From Fonsecaea monophora (lineage: Eukaryota > Ascomycota > Eurotiomycetes > Chaetothyriales > Herpotrichiellaceae): a stretch of DNA of 64,000 nt. The stretch is from assembly GCF_001642475.1 (NCBI RefSeq), contig NW_019173940.1, positions 372,001 through 436,000 on the forward strand. The letters run 5' to 3'. The notes below the pieces were generated by a model. The model worked only from the letters and a program-made list of their open reading frames with translations. It was not told the origin of the DNA and ran no database searches. Below are positions 46,751 to 58,036 of this stretch, one piece after another. Made by a program: the position numbers and the translations under genes. Within the stretch, counting starts at the first letter, position 1. Every line of letters starts with the position of its first letter.

Positions 46751-48227
46751 AGCCTGCAGGCAGCCTGCGCCTCTGTGGTTGTTTTAATCAATCACAGCTA
46801 GGCCGAACGAGAGGAAATCCTTCAACGTTCCAAAGGCCAAGAAGGTTTTAAACCCAATGTCCTAAGCACACAGTCTCAGAACGTGGAAGGGTACAAAGTT
46901 GTTCAAGAGATTCGAAAAGAAATTTGGGGCGCAGTTTCGAGGAATTTTTTTGGGCTCCAAAATGCCAAACTCGGGATCAACATCATTGCGGAGCGAATTA
47001 AGATTCAGTCTAGTCCAAATTTAGACTGGCGAGTCTCGGCATCGTTGAGCGTGCCAAGATCTATCACGTGTACACACGTGATAATTAACGTGATTTCAAC
47101 ACCCCAAAGGAGTCTGAAAAAACTTTGGAGTGTGGCAAAGGGCCCTGGCATTTTCTGCGCCTCATAGCAGTCCAGTTACCAATCACAACATTAACCCCCA
47201 ACTGCGGGCAATGGCTCCTATTATTCAACACGGTCACAGGCATCTGCCATTGCCTGTTCATCGAGCCGAGCATACCCGTAGAGCCTAGGTCGGCTAAGGA
47301 CTTAGGCTCAACTTCTCGATCTCATCTGGAAGTCTTAGGTCTCCCCGCCCTTGAACGTCTCTGTGTCCCAGGATCGACTTTCACACCATGGAGAAAAAAA
47401 AATTCAGAATATGAAGAATTGGTATCCAAGCACGGAGCTTTGCATGTGCTGATATCAGCTCGGCCTAGGAAATTCACATCTCGAGATGTGCGCCAACTTT
47501 GCCTTCATGGGGAGGGGCTTGTTACAGCCCGGAAGAAACTACCGGCGAGGCCAAGGGATGTAGGCCCAGCGTGCCCCCTAATCACAAACCCAGTCGGCCG
47601 GCTATGGAATTTCTTGTTGCAGTGAACACCATGAGCCAACCTTGCACTAATCGAGCTCCCCGCCCTCTGAGACACAGAGCCGGTCGATCTCTTGCGAATT
47701 TCCTTGTAAGAACGAGCCCGAATCTGCCCTTCTCTCCATGTCAGAAGTGGTCTATATGCTTTGCGATGACACTTGAGGGCGAACAGGCACAAGCGGAAGA
47801 TGCCTCTGAGTCCAGAGTCGTCTACCTGCTGTGTATGAAATCAAATAATCGAATACTGGGCAGAGCCATGGACCAAATGGCCGATTCGAAGTTTCCTATT
47901 CGTGTCGTAACTATGGCTGGTTGCAACGTTCCTCCGAGGAGCGCCTAGCATAAATATGTTGGGCCCAAGAAGCCCACTCGCAGAGTTCGGATATCTCGTC
48001 CGCCATAATTCTGTCTTACTTGCTTTCTTCCACTGAGCGAGCTTCGCTCATATTCTCAAGCTTTCTCGAAAAACGCACACTCACTTCCTTCCAGGGGCCC
48101 TTTTCCTACGATGGCGCGCTCTCAATAACATGAATTGTCAAGCAGATTGTCGCATTGAAAAGGGCTTCCGAGAGATCCAGAGCCAGCTCGGCATTCCCGA
48201 TGAATTCACGGCAGCCATTCTCTCTCT
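46751..48227. other. Intergenic, KAP123 and Zn2Cys6 promoters
   Basis: 1.5 kb between divergent genes. An unbroken plus-strand ORF at 47125-47625 shows no protein-like pattern. The E-box dyad is listed separately. Confidence 0.5.
47062..47083. promoter_or_regulatory. Inverted pair of CACGTG E-boxes
   Basis: TATCACGTG and CACGTGATA form perfect 9-nt inverted arms around a TACA spacer, about 315 nt upstream of the KAP123 start. CACGTG is the site for bHLH regulators such as Cbf1; RTCACRTG with flanking A/T is the classical Cbf1 form. Function here is inferred. Confidence 0.55.
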
Positions 48228-48875
48228 ATGTCTCAGATGTTGGCCCCGCGACCACCCCCCGGCGGCGAGCCTCCCCAGGAGCCTCCATCGTCTCAGCGCG
48301 GTCGAAAAATATCCACTGCTTGTGGTGCCTGTAAGCAGAGGAAAACAAAGGTATCTAGCGCACTTGGGGCGTTCACCAGCTGCGTGTCTAACACGAAGCA
48401 GTGCTCTGGAGGCAATCCCTGCGAGGCGTGTGCGACGAGAAAAAGTCTATGCGTTTACGACGCGACTTCTGACCAGCGACGGAAGATTGCGAATCATCGA
48501 ACTGCCCAAGAACTCGCGGATAAGCAACTCGCCCTCGAACGACACCAGCAACTTCTGGGAGGAATAATCGCAACCGTGCGAGCGGGTGGTTTCAATGCGA
48601 CCGAGGACTTGCTCCGTGTTATACGCTCAGGCGTCGAGCTGTCGCAACTGGCCGCCCACGTGCGAAACGAATGTCGAGCTAACATCGCAATCCAGCAGGC
48701 TTTCGAGCAGATTGATTTCGTCATTGATGGAGGCACAGAATTACCCTCGCCAGCTCAAATGCAAGTTTTACCAAGCGAGGATTCCCGAGGATCAGAAGAA
48801 CAAAGTGACACTAGTTCCGTGAGATTTCCTTCCAGCGACCAACCGAATATGGACCGTCTAAGACCGCCGCGCTGA
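48228..48875 (+). CDS. Short Zn2Cys6 DNA-binding protein without activation domain
   Basis: Exons 48228-48350 and 48402-48875 flank a 51-nt intron (GTATCT donor, CTAAC branch, AAGCAG acceptor) inside the zinc cluster, giving 198 aa. The cluster is CGACKQRKTK | CSGGNPCEACATRKSLC, canonical spacing C-x2-C-x6-C-x5-C-x2-C-x6-C. A helical segment follows (QELADKQLALERHQQLLGG, then GVELSQLAAHVRNECR), which in related long regulators precedes a fungal_trans domain. Here the frame stops at 48873 and no such domain is seen downstream, so it is either a naturally short DNA-binding protein or a truncated gene, or a further intron was missed. Confidence 0.8.
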   Translation: MSQMLAPRPPPGGEPPQEPPSSQRGRKISTACGACKQRKTKVSSALGAFTSCVSNTKQCSGGNPCEACATRKSLCVYDATSDQRRKIANHRTAQELADKQLALERHQQLLGGIIATVRAGGFNATEDLLRVIRSGVELSQLAAHVRNECRANIAIQQAFEQIDFVIDGGTELPSPAQMQVLPSEDSRGSEEQSDTSSVRFPSSDQPNMDRLRPPR

Positions 48876-50315
48876 AAGGAACTATTGTGGAGGATGAGAA
48901 CCGAACGCCTGCAGTGGTTGAGCTATCAATGGTGCAAAAGAGCTTGAGATCCCTTTCTCTCAGGAAAGCCCTACATATTGAATGGTGTCAAGGCGCTGCT
49001 ACTGGGTACGTTAATACTGGGTTCAATATTCACGGTATTGTGGACGATCTTGTCTGAGGATACCCTTGTGCCTTGTGGCTTGATCGATCAATCTGACCCC
49101 AAGTACTGATTGTTGAGACTGCTCGGCCGTCACATAGGGGGATGGATAACAGCTACTTCCCATTTGATACACCATTGCAGCCGAAATATGTGGGATATTC
49201 AAGTCCGTCGCGGAGCAGGGCCTATCTATCAAGGGCTATGCCTGCAGGACTGGTTAAAGCCTGCCTCAGATTGATATGACAGGTGGGAAGACTGGTGGCA
49301 GAAGCTAATGACCCTGTAGGTACAGTCGGAAAGGCCAAGTTTTCCGAGACACCTGGCTCTGTGCTCCCGCATGTGGACCTTCCTAACTCACAGAAACATG
49401 AGCAGGATCCGGAAATGGAATCCGTCCGAGTAACGAGTCTCCTTGCTCTACCACCCCGATCTTCGATCGAATCATTTTGAGAGGCGCTCCGACAAAGAGG
49501 CAGGCCGTTTCAAGCCCTTCCCGCCGTCTTGAATGCGAATTACAATAGACAACACATTTAGCATTGATTGGAATCGTCATACACCATATGCTGAGGAAAT
49601 GCACAGAGTACACGAAAATACGCTGGTCAGACGTGCATCTTGGGGATCAAATACCACTTAGATAACCCACCCTGCCACCTCGCCAAACCCGGAGGACTCC
49701 TGATCTTGCCGGTTGGGACAACCCTATTCAAATGCCAACGGATGGATGGGTGTATTTCGTGGAGACCAGTCGGATTCCAGCTTCTTGAGTCGCTGTGATA
49801 GTCGCCGTGTGATCAGTCTTCCCATGCTTGGTACCCCTCCTCACCCGGAGAAAGGTGCCAAAAATCACGCCCATTTTCCCGTGCGTGAGCATTTGTTTGG
49901 TGCTTGAGGAAGCAGAGTCTTCGGGCCCAAGGAGAGGGAGGGTCATGGATGTGTTCTCCAAGTACTCTAGAGAGTTCCATTGATCTTGCACACGTGCGAA
50001 ACTAGGGTGCGAGGGATACGCAGGTGACTGGCGGTCAGACTGCGCTTTGTCCCACACTGCCACTACGTCATTGTGTGACCTTGAATCCCCGGTGGAATCA
50101 CTCAGTGCTTATCGCCATCAACCCTGGTGGCCCCTCCATTTACAAACTTCCATCTCACCGTGCCATCGTGCTCAACCCGCCAGCACCCACCGCCCCTTGT
50201 GATCGGCATGCATATGTAGCTGTCCAAGCTTGTTGCAAACCCCTCCCCCTCCCCTTCCCCCACCACCACTCGTCTCCCTCCTCCTCGTCGTCCTGAAAGA
50301 CCTAGTCAACCCACC
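48876..50315. other. Intergenic
   Basis: 1.4 kb. No fungal_trans sequence could be found that would extend the preceding regulator, and no other gene. A CT-rich tract at about 50240-50290 precedes the next gene and may be its core promoter. Confidence 0.5.
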
Positions 50316-51101
50316 ATGACACGTAGAGTCTTTGCCCAAGGGCCCGTGGCGAAAGCCCAAGAACATCAGGACCATGTCGCTCCCCAAACCAACGATGCTC
50401 CCTCGTCCACCTCGACGCGCAACCAATCATCGGCACTGCGATACCCTTGGGAAACTCTCCTCGTGAGGCATCCTCGGTCAACACTTAAAAGGCATCTGGT
50501 CCCCGCCGCCCACGGCCACGCTTTCGAGGTCAAAGCCTCATCTCATTTTCGTATCGTCGACCTTCATGGCCAGCAGGTGGTCGACTTCATGGCTTGGACG
50601 CTGCCTTACTCTCCTGCGACCAACTCGGAGCATTTTTCCACGAGCTACACGCGATACGCACTGGGAGGTTCTGCATCTCCGCAGGTAGGCGAGGCGCTCT
50701 ACACGAATCGGGACCGAAAAATGTTTACTATAGTCGCGGACATGGTCAAAACTCACGATCTGCTTTTCATGGCGTGTAACCCGGGCTTTTATGCACGCAA
50801 CGGCCACCCTGTTCACCGGTCCTGTGCCACCAATGTTGCCGAAGCGATGAAACCCTGGGGCATGAAGCATTGGAGCGAAGTAGTTGACCCATTCAATGTC
50901 TTCCAGAATACTCCCTATTACACAATCAAGGCGCTCAATTGTTCAAGGCCGGGAGATTTCCTAGAAATGCGGGCCGAAGTGGATGCAGTTTGCGCCGTGA
51001 GCAGTTGCCCGTTTGAAGACGACGGCTTCAATGGTGGGAGAGCCACAGACATTGCTGTGGTGACCGAGGTTGACGACGAGGAAGAGGAAGAGGAAGAATA
51101 A
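50316..51101 (+). CDS. DUF1989 / urea carboxylase-associated family protein
   Basis: Intronless 261-aa frame preceded by a CT-rich promoter-like tract. The core matches the DUF1989 family (once named urea carboxylase-associated): FRIVDLHGQQVVDFMAWTL, MFTIVADMVKTHDLLFMACN, then MKPWGMKHWSEVVDPFNVFQ and RPGDFLEMRAEVDAVCAVSS followed by CPFED. Family members adopt a cupin-like fold with a metal site made from conserved Cys/His/Asp residues; links to urea or guanidine metabolism exist in bacteria, but the reaction in fungi is unknown. The C-terminus is an acidic run (VDDEEEEEEE). No transporter or amidohydrolase lies nearby. Confidence 0.9.
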   Translation: MTRRVFAQGPVAKAQEHQDHVAPQTNDAPSSTSTRNQSSALRYPWETLLVRHPRSTLKRHLVPAAHGHAFEVKASSHFRIVDLHGQQVVDFMAWTLPYSPATNSEHFSTSYTRYALGGSASPQVGEALYTNRDRKMFTIVADMVKTHDLLFMACNPGFYARNGHPVHRSCATNVAEAMKPWGMKHWSEVVDPFNVFQNTPYYTIKALNCSRPGDFLEMRAEVDAVCAVSSCPFEDDGFNGGRATDIAVVTEVDDEEEEEEE

Positions 51102-53417
51102 AGCCACCTTGTTGCTAGATCCGCGTTTTAGAAAGCTGCGCCTGCAGAAAGCCCTCACACGAGGATCTCCAAAAAGAAATCCTGCTCCGTATCTCAACTG
51201 TGTATTGGAGGGACTGTCCTGCCATCCGATTTCGATGCCCGAAGTAGATGTGCTGGCCAACTTTGAGCATCTGGTCATTGCAGAGAAGCAGAGCTGCATA
51301 CAACCAAGAGAGGGTTCGGTTTCGTCGCCAACACCACCCAGAGACCGCAGGGAAGTGCAACCTCCAGATCAATCAACCTGTGCCCGCCGCCGCCAGTCAT
51401 TCAGTGCAAGAAGCGGAATTGCTTTGTCGGGGTCGTAAAGCGCATCCATACCGTTGACAGCAATCTTCTTGAGTCGAGAACTGCACTTCAGCCTCGTCGA
51501 AGGATAGGAGCCAGGAGAAAACAATTTCGCCTGACCGGTCATATTTTCGCGTATTTCGATGTCGAAACAGCCAGATACACTGAGGCGCAATGTTAGTAGT
51601 GTTTCTGCCGTTGAGGTATTACCCTCAATGCATATGTCCATGGTGAGTTGTGGCAATTATCTCAGTCCCTTGAAACCATGTGGATGTTCCTCTGCCTAGC
51701 ACAGCGTCTTTATGTTTGTATCAGCATCACCGCTTTGATACATGCCATTCGAGGCCAAACTTACAGGTGCCTTGCAACGCCATCCTCTCTCCATCTCTGT
51801 TACTAGTTAATGTCCCCTCATCGATTGCTTTAAGAGGCTTGAGGAGGGAAACAAGAACTGAATGCGACACTTGTGTCAACAGTGCCTCCACTGTAAGCTC
51901 GACCTGCGAACAACACATTCAAACTTGATCAAAGGAACAAGGCTTTGTAGGACACCAGCACCCCCGATGAATGCTTGGAAACTGTGGAATTTTGAGGAGC
52001 AGACAGAGGACTCAGGTGCTTCGGTTCAGTTAGTCGACTGGTGGCTCTCACCCGCACTGGCCAGAGTGAGGCGTGGACTCCTGGGTCGAACACAGGGAGT
52101 TTTCGACATCGAGTTAAGCCATGAATGAGATATCAGTGAAATCGTTGTTCGTATTGCTGATCAACTGCGCTCTCGGACCACTTTGTGAGAGAGAATCAAC
52201 AACTGACCAGTCCAGGTAAGCGAACCTGCCTGCGCCCTCACGCATGATTCGCCCTCGGAGCTCAGGTTGACGGTGGTTAACTTCTTTCGGCGAGGCATGT
52301 GGCTCGAGAGCACGAGGAGGAAGATCGAAGCGAGTGAAGAGGACTCGTAGGCAGTAAGAGAAGTGACGAAGATGAGGTCGGCATATAGGCGATGCCGTCG
52401 TACATATCGTCCAGGGGTTCATGCCGCCATGCCGCCAGCACAGCGGTTGGCAAAGAGCGAGAGGCATCACGGCGCCACGAGGAGCGAGTTGACGTCGGGC
52501 CCTGTTTGAGGGGAGGGGGCGTTTTGACGGGCATATTGAACACATTACTACAAAAGGAAAAAATTGGCCTGAGCTGTTTGGCTTTGAACCAGTCAATTCG
52601 TCATACTGTTTTGCAGTGGAAAAGCGCAACTTGCTTTCCGCAGGCGGACTGCCTTGCTACGCGGATTGTCCGCCTTGCACCTTCGTCAGCCGATCACATT
52701 TTCCGTCTAGGGTATGTAAAGTCGTCACGTTCTCGGAGAAGTGCAATGCGACGACCTGTCACTGCTCGGTCTAAATTCCTCTCGATGTCTTTTGCATGTG
52801 TGCGAGTGCTCCCTTTTTGGCAGGCCCGTTGAAATTCAAGATGTGTACACAGGGTGACCAGGTCAGTACTAAGGCTTTCGTGACAGCCTCTGAAACTGCA
52901 TTGGCAATGTGACCTGGCTCCCCTTCTCCAAAGGAACAACCATTTATTGTGTGAAGCCCCGGCCACACCCTGGTCACAACAATCGGCTGTGGCATGTGTC
53001 TCCTAGTTCTGGTCCTGTCAAGAATGAATCGAGAACTGATTTGATCCTGGAGATGATGAGTGTAAGGCCGTTTGTGTCAACCCACTCCCTGTAAAAAGCC
53101 TCTGCAAATCCGGGGGAATTTATGGGACTCCCGAGCTGGAAAATACCAAAAAAGAAGTGATCTGAATGTAACTGGCCCATAAAATCACATATATGGTCGC
53201 CAGCGACGAAGGGATAGGTCTTTCCCAAGCAGCTCCTGGGACAAGCTGGCCGTAATCCACAGGTGTCCTTTCACCCTCTCAAGCATCCCACCCATTGTTT
53301 GGAGGTCCAAGACTGACATAAAGAGTGAGAATTGTTCTTCTTTTCAAGGATAAAAGGCCTAAATCATTTTGCTCTTAGGCCTCTCAAGAGTTTGTTCTCA
53401 AACCCCAATTGGGGACT
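51102..53417. other. Gene-poor stretch
   Basis: 2.3 kb without a supported gene. A 171-codon minus-strand frame at 52114-52629 opens with TTG and has no recognisable domain. The region upstream of the AtuA relic may contain its decayed N-terminal part, but I could not recognise it. Confidence 0.45.
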
Positions 53418-53773
53418 GATAACAATGGCTCAACAAAGTTATGCCGGTCCGGAGACAAGTTATTCAATGCTGATATAAGCTTCTACGTTCGTACCGAGGA
53501 TGACCACGAATGGCTACGGTCTACTATGAGAATCGCCAGAGTTAAGGATATCCTTGGTGACGATTATAGCTGAAGCTTGATTGAACGGCCTGAGCCTTTA
53601 CAGCTCTGGGCGGTCTATTTTGGCTGTTTGATTATCTGGACCATGGTGCTGCTAGCAGCAGCACCTATAATATTCTGGGGAAGAATGTAGTAATGCATTT
53701 GCCAGCAGCAAAGCATGTGGCAATCCCCCGATGCTTTCTTGGAAAAAGGGTCGAATCTAGAGACCGTAAATAG
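53418..53773 (+). pseudogene. Relic of an AtuA/DUF1446 family gene (C-terminal part)
   Basis: Two coding-like segments in different frames. The first (53418-53570) reads RSGDKLFNADISFYVRTEDD then HEWLRSTMRIARVKDILGD, matching the RSGDKG...N...WLRSLLT...LLG block of DUF1446/AtuA proteins, and ends in a TGA. The second (53594-53770) reads FDYLDHGAASSSTYNILGKN, matching the conserved LLHDHLDRGVSAS...LGKN block of the same family. The order and spacing fit, but stops and a frameshift separate them, and the N-terminal ~450 residues are missing or unrecognisable. AtuA proteins act with acyl-CoA carboxylases in acyclic terpene/leucine catabolism in bacteria. I read this as a dead gene remnant. Confidence 0.7.
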
Positions 53774-55438
53774 GACACATTGACTTGATGAATGGCTTAT
53801 TATTACTCACATTTGTTGAGTAACCGTCTCAGTTTATTCATGTAGTGCGTAGAAACAAAATACAGAAGACTTGCTGGAGGTGGTCAAGCGGATGTGCTTT
53901 CCCTTTTGATGTTTTTCAACCATTTTCTTTTTCAATGTTAGCTTCTCTTCACACCTCCAGTCGCCTTTGTTTCGCAACGTCTAGGAGCAGAAAGGACCAC
54001 TGCCTGAGCTCGCGAGAAGGTACGCCACAACTTTAGGACCATTTAGCCGACCCAAGTCGGAGGAACTGGTTCATGTTCTTCAGTAAATTGAGCTTCAGGC
54101 CATTGTCAATCGTGATCGTTCTCACAGGCTGCAACGATCAGCAGCTTGACTATCACAATTCTGGATCTTGTCCTAGCTTTGTTTAGGACCGATAAGTTTC
54201 GCTCCTACTCGTCTATTGCAGAACATGCTGACGCGTGAGGATTCTCAGGATAGCTGACAGCGGTTAAACTCCAAGCACGCGCCTGTAGGTTCTTGCCATG
54301 GGGACCATTCGTCAAACATTTCCCGGTTCCAAGGGCCTCGGCCTACAAGTAGTCTGCGGCCCACAACTCAGTCCTTGGGGAAGCGAAGAATGTTCTTCTC
54401 CCCCACTCGTTGCTGCCAGGAGTGGACAGGGGGAAAACCCCTGAGAGAGATAAATTATACAAGTAGAGCCTTGTGAGTGGGGAAGTGGATCGTCTGCTCT
54501 AGCAACCAACACCTTTTGAGGGCCGTTCGCACACGGGTAATCACTGGGTACCCTACCAGTATGCGACGAATCACTTCAAAGGGTTTCCATTTTGAAAGAT
54601 GACCTGATTCTCAGTCGTGGTACCTGCGCTACCTAGTCTTTTTCCGTGCGGTGAATGCTCTCCGTAATTCTAACCACGACCAGCATGGTTGTCGGCCTTG
54701 GAAAACCGAGTCATGAAATGTGGATCTGGCTGGTCCTAAGCAGATGTAATCTCATGTATGGCAGCTCATTGAATTATCGAGCATGGCATCACCGAGGGCA
54801 CTGCCATTGTCACGTGTGGATAGGGAGGAAGGGATTTTTCAGAGTTGTCGTGCGATGCCCTGCTTTTCCAACCTGCAGTTGCCTCACCTTTCGGGTGAGA
54901 AGTTCTTTCGCTTCGAGTTCCCCCTGGCCGTAGCGAAGACGACTTTTTGATCCGCTTCCCTCGGTGACTCGAGACTCGTCACTCTAATCCGGTTCCAGGT
55001 GGGGAGTGGATTAGTCTTATTCTTAGCCTGCGAGGGAGAGCGGAATAGGTCTATCTGGGGGAGAGTCATGATAAATAATAAGGAGGGACAGTATAATATC
55101 GGCGTTACGCCCCCGCATGTCACGTCAAACTACAGGAGCCCGACGGGTCCTAGAGGGGAGTCCTACTCCATACCAATCTGAGGATTTTCCTTCTCGGGAA
55201 AACTGGGGCGAGAGAAGCTTTGTGTCAAGCTCTACTCTGGGGATTATGCTCGGTCGTTGGTCTCCGCGCCCGGTCCGCCCGGTGAGTCGCAAGTAGAATG
55301 GTCTCTTAATGTATCTATACATTCCACGTTGTCCTTCCATTCGCCACAGATTCAATCGCCTAACTCCCATCCTCATCTTTTTCCAACGCAAAACTTCGTG
55401 GAACTTTCAGCAACACCCAAAACAACACCCTGCTCAAG
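53774..55438. other. Gene-poor stretch, MFS promoter
   Basis: 1.7 kb with no recognisable gene, ending in the promoter of the second MFS transporter. Confidence 0.5.
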
Positions 55439-57358
55439 ATGGTATCTGCATTCCAGATCGGAGTAAGCTACCGCTCAGCCCTTGTGCTTGCAGAACTTGA
55501 CCACAATCCACTGACCATTCGCCCGCCAGCTCATCCTCGCAGTGTCCCTTGGGTCCTTGACATATGGCTACTGCAGCAGTATCATCTCAACCACCCTCGG
55601 ACAGCCAAGTTTCCTGTCCTACATGGGCCTGGATACGGCATCTAACGCAACTCAGCTCGAGGGTGCCACAAATGCTCTTTTCCAAGTCGGCGGTCTCTTT
55701 GGCTCCATCTCATCCCTATGGATCCCGGACAAGATAGGGCGCAGATGGGCCCTCTTCATCGGTGGCACATTTTCCCTCGTCGGTGGCGCCTTGCAGACGG
55801 GAAGTGTCGACATTGCCATGTTCATTGTTGCGAGGTTCATCACGGGAATCGGCGTCGGTATGGCCAACCTATATGTTGATCTGACTTTTCTTCCTTCTAC
55901 AAGGACTTCCTTGTCGCTAACCCTGGTCGTTGCTCAGGTGCTTTGGTCGGCTTGGTCCCATTGTACCAAAGTGAAGTCTCCCCTACCAACCTACGAGGGT
56001 TTCTCGTAGGTTTGCACGGAGTCATGATCTGCGTTGGCTACACATCTGCCAGTTGGATCGGAGTCGGCTTCTACTTTGTCCATGGTGGTAACCAGTGGAG
56101 AGGCCCCTTGGGCTTCCAGATGTGTTGGCCATTGGGGTTGATGATCGCCCTCCCATTTGTTCCAGAATCGCCTCGTTGGCTCCTCGCCAAAGGCCGCAAA
56201 GACGACGCGTTCAAGGCTTTCCGTACAGTTCACGACAGCGGTGTCAAAGTCAAGGATGGCCAGCACGAAATCGCCGTCAGGGAGGAGTTCCGTCTACTCG
56301 CCGCCCAGACAGCCCAGGAGATGAAAGACGATGTTCCTCTCAGCGCCTTCTTCACTCGACCGAACTTGTTCAAGAGGTGTGTGATAGGATTCGGTGTCAT
56401 GTTCGCAGCTCAAGGAACTTTTACTCTCGTTATCAACAGTACGTTCTCTACCCCACGTCATACCCCTCCCCGCAAGGGCTAATATTTTCTCCCCCCTTGC
56501 AGACTACGGACCGATTTTATACAAAGGACTCGGCTTCGGCACTGTCGATCAGCTTTTGATTCAGGCTGGCTGGATCTCGGTCTGTCCCGGGGGCAATGTC
56601 ATCAACGCCCTCATTGTGGACAAAATAGGCCGCACGAGACTCTTGAGTAAGTGTCCCTTCCAGGGTATTGAGAGAGGGAGATCTGGGGCTGATTTGGGAT
56701 GTAGTGTTCGGGTTTGCGGGCACCGTTACCGCTCTGGTTGGAGCTTGTGCGACCGTCGTTGTCTACAATAATCATGGCCAGTCTCGTTCCGTTGCCGCCG
56801 CCGCCGTCTTCTTCCTGTTCTGGCACATCGCCTGCTTCTGCGTCTCGGTGGATGCTACTTCCTACATCTACGCCTCGGAACTCTTCCCGACTCCGCTTCG
56901 AGCCCGAGGTATCGGCATCTCCATATCTGGTCTTTTCATTGCCACGATCATCTTCCTGCAGGCCGCGCCCACTGCCTTTGCCCACATCAACGGTTATTAC
57001 TATCTTGTCGGTACTTTTGTCACAATTTTCTTCTTCTTCGTTGCTTGGTTTTACTGGCCGGAGGTGAGTGTTTCCCCGGACGCCCTGGCTTTTTCATTCC
57101 ATTCTTGCCTTCATAGCTATAGATTACATGGCTAACTTTTTATAGACCAAGGGAAGGTCTCTCGAAGACATCGCCGAGATTTTTGGCGACAATATTACTT
57201 TGGATGATGCCGAGGAAGAGGCCATCCACAAACGCTTCAGAGAGGGACATTACCAGGAGAAGGCCATCGCCCAGGCCGCCGGCGAGATCCGACACCATAC
57301 GGAGAACGATTCTCCAATTGAGACTAATGATGTTTCAATGGAGGTCAAATCATTGTAA
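55439..57358 (+). CDS. MFS sugar-type transporter
   Basis: Exons 55439-55462, 55530-55857, 55938-56438, 56503-56646, 56705-57063 and 57146-57358 join in exact phase to 522 aa with about 12 transmembrane segments. The first exon is only 8 codons (MVSAFQIG). Sugar porter motifs: DKIGRRWALF after TM2, FVPESPRWLLAKGR, the TM7 region TLVINNYGPILYKGLGFG, DKIGRTRLL, and WPETKGRSLEDIAEIFGDN at the C-terminus. It resembles the transporter at 40463 in architecture (both have AMFIVARFITG) but differs in exon positions and sequence, so it is a distant paralogue rather than a recent duplicate. Substrate unknown. Confidence 0.93.
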
Positions 57359-57516
57359 AGGTATTGGAGAGTTCGATCGACGAACTAACTTTGAGCATGT
57401 AGAACGTCACCGGCACGCAACTGATGAAAAAAAAAAGCTAGCCCCCCACAAAGACAGCGAGAGGCCAGAAGTATTCTTGATACTTTCGCCATAGATCGTT
57501 GCTGCCGCTTTGTCGT

Positions 57517-57783
57517 TCATAAAAATTTCCAACGTTTGGTGTCAAAACTGTAACGACTAGGCCGAGTCCAGTAAAGACAAGTCTGACAAGAAAGAACAGC
57601 CGAGACTTTGGCGTTTCCAGTATTGTAGGAATTTATCCCGACCTCGATGATCTGGGGGAAGGCCCCGGGAACGGCGCTAAGGCTCGCTGCTAGAAGCCCG
57701 GCCGTCGTAAGAGGAGGAGGGACAATGTCAGGAAACTTATCGCTGCGAGCGTTGGTCAGGATAGTGCCGAAGGCGACAGACAT
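57517..57783 (-). pseudogene. Possible relic of a drug-transporter MFS gene
   Basis: The minus-strand frame reads MSVAFGTILTNARSDKFPDI, then VPPPLTTAGLLAASLSAVPG, reminiscent of the external loop and helices of Tri12-type multidrug transporters. There is no upstream continuation, because the start abuts the long inverted repeat at 57786. Low confidence; could be chance. Confidence 0.25.
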
Positions 57784-57785
57784 GA

Positions 57786-58036
57786 CTGTCAGGAATGGCT
57801 CGCCAGTAAACTATCTGACAAGTATATTGTCTACCTATAGGCGCAGACGACAGCGATCCCGAAGCTGGAGAGCTTCAGAAGGGGGCCCGCAACCCGCACG
57901 TCTATATACATCTAGCCCCTGAGAGCCTTGGCACCCGTTGTCCGTGACACTCTCCAGCTTCGGAATCGCTGTCGTCTGCGCCTATAGATAGGTAATATAC
58001 TTGTCAGATAGTTTACTGGCGAGCCATTCCTGACAG
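57786..58036. repeat. Long inverted repeat (foldback), 87-nt arms
   Basis: The left arm 57786-57872 begins CTGTCAGGAATGGCTCGCC and the right arm 57950-58036 ends with its complement GGCGAGCCATTCCTGACAG. Arms pair along nearly their whole length, apart from a short mismatched patch around TATTGTCTACC / TATTACCTATC, across a 77-nt loop. No ORF is contained. It could be a foldback/MITE insertion or an inverted duplication. Flanking bases show no clear target-site duplication. Confidence 0.88.

Noticed and set aside
47125..47625. 166-codon plus-strand ORF upstream of the short Zn2Cys6 gene
   Set aside because: No recognisable motif; amino-acid pattern resembles random translation of intergenic DNA.
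52114..52629. 171-codon minus-strand frame
   Set aside because: Opens at TTG, has no good ATG or recognised domain, and lies in a gene-poor region with relics.
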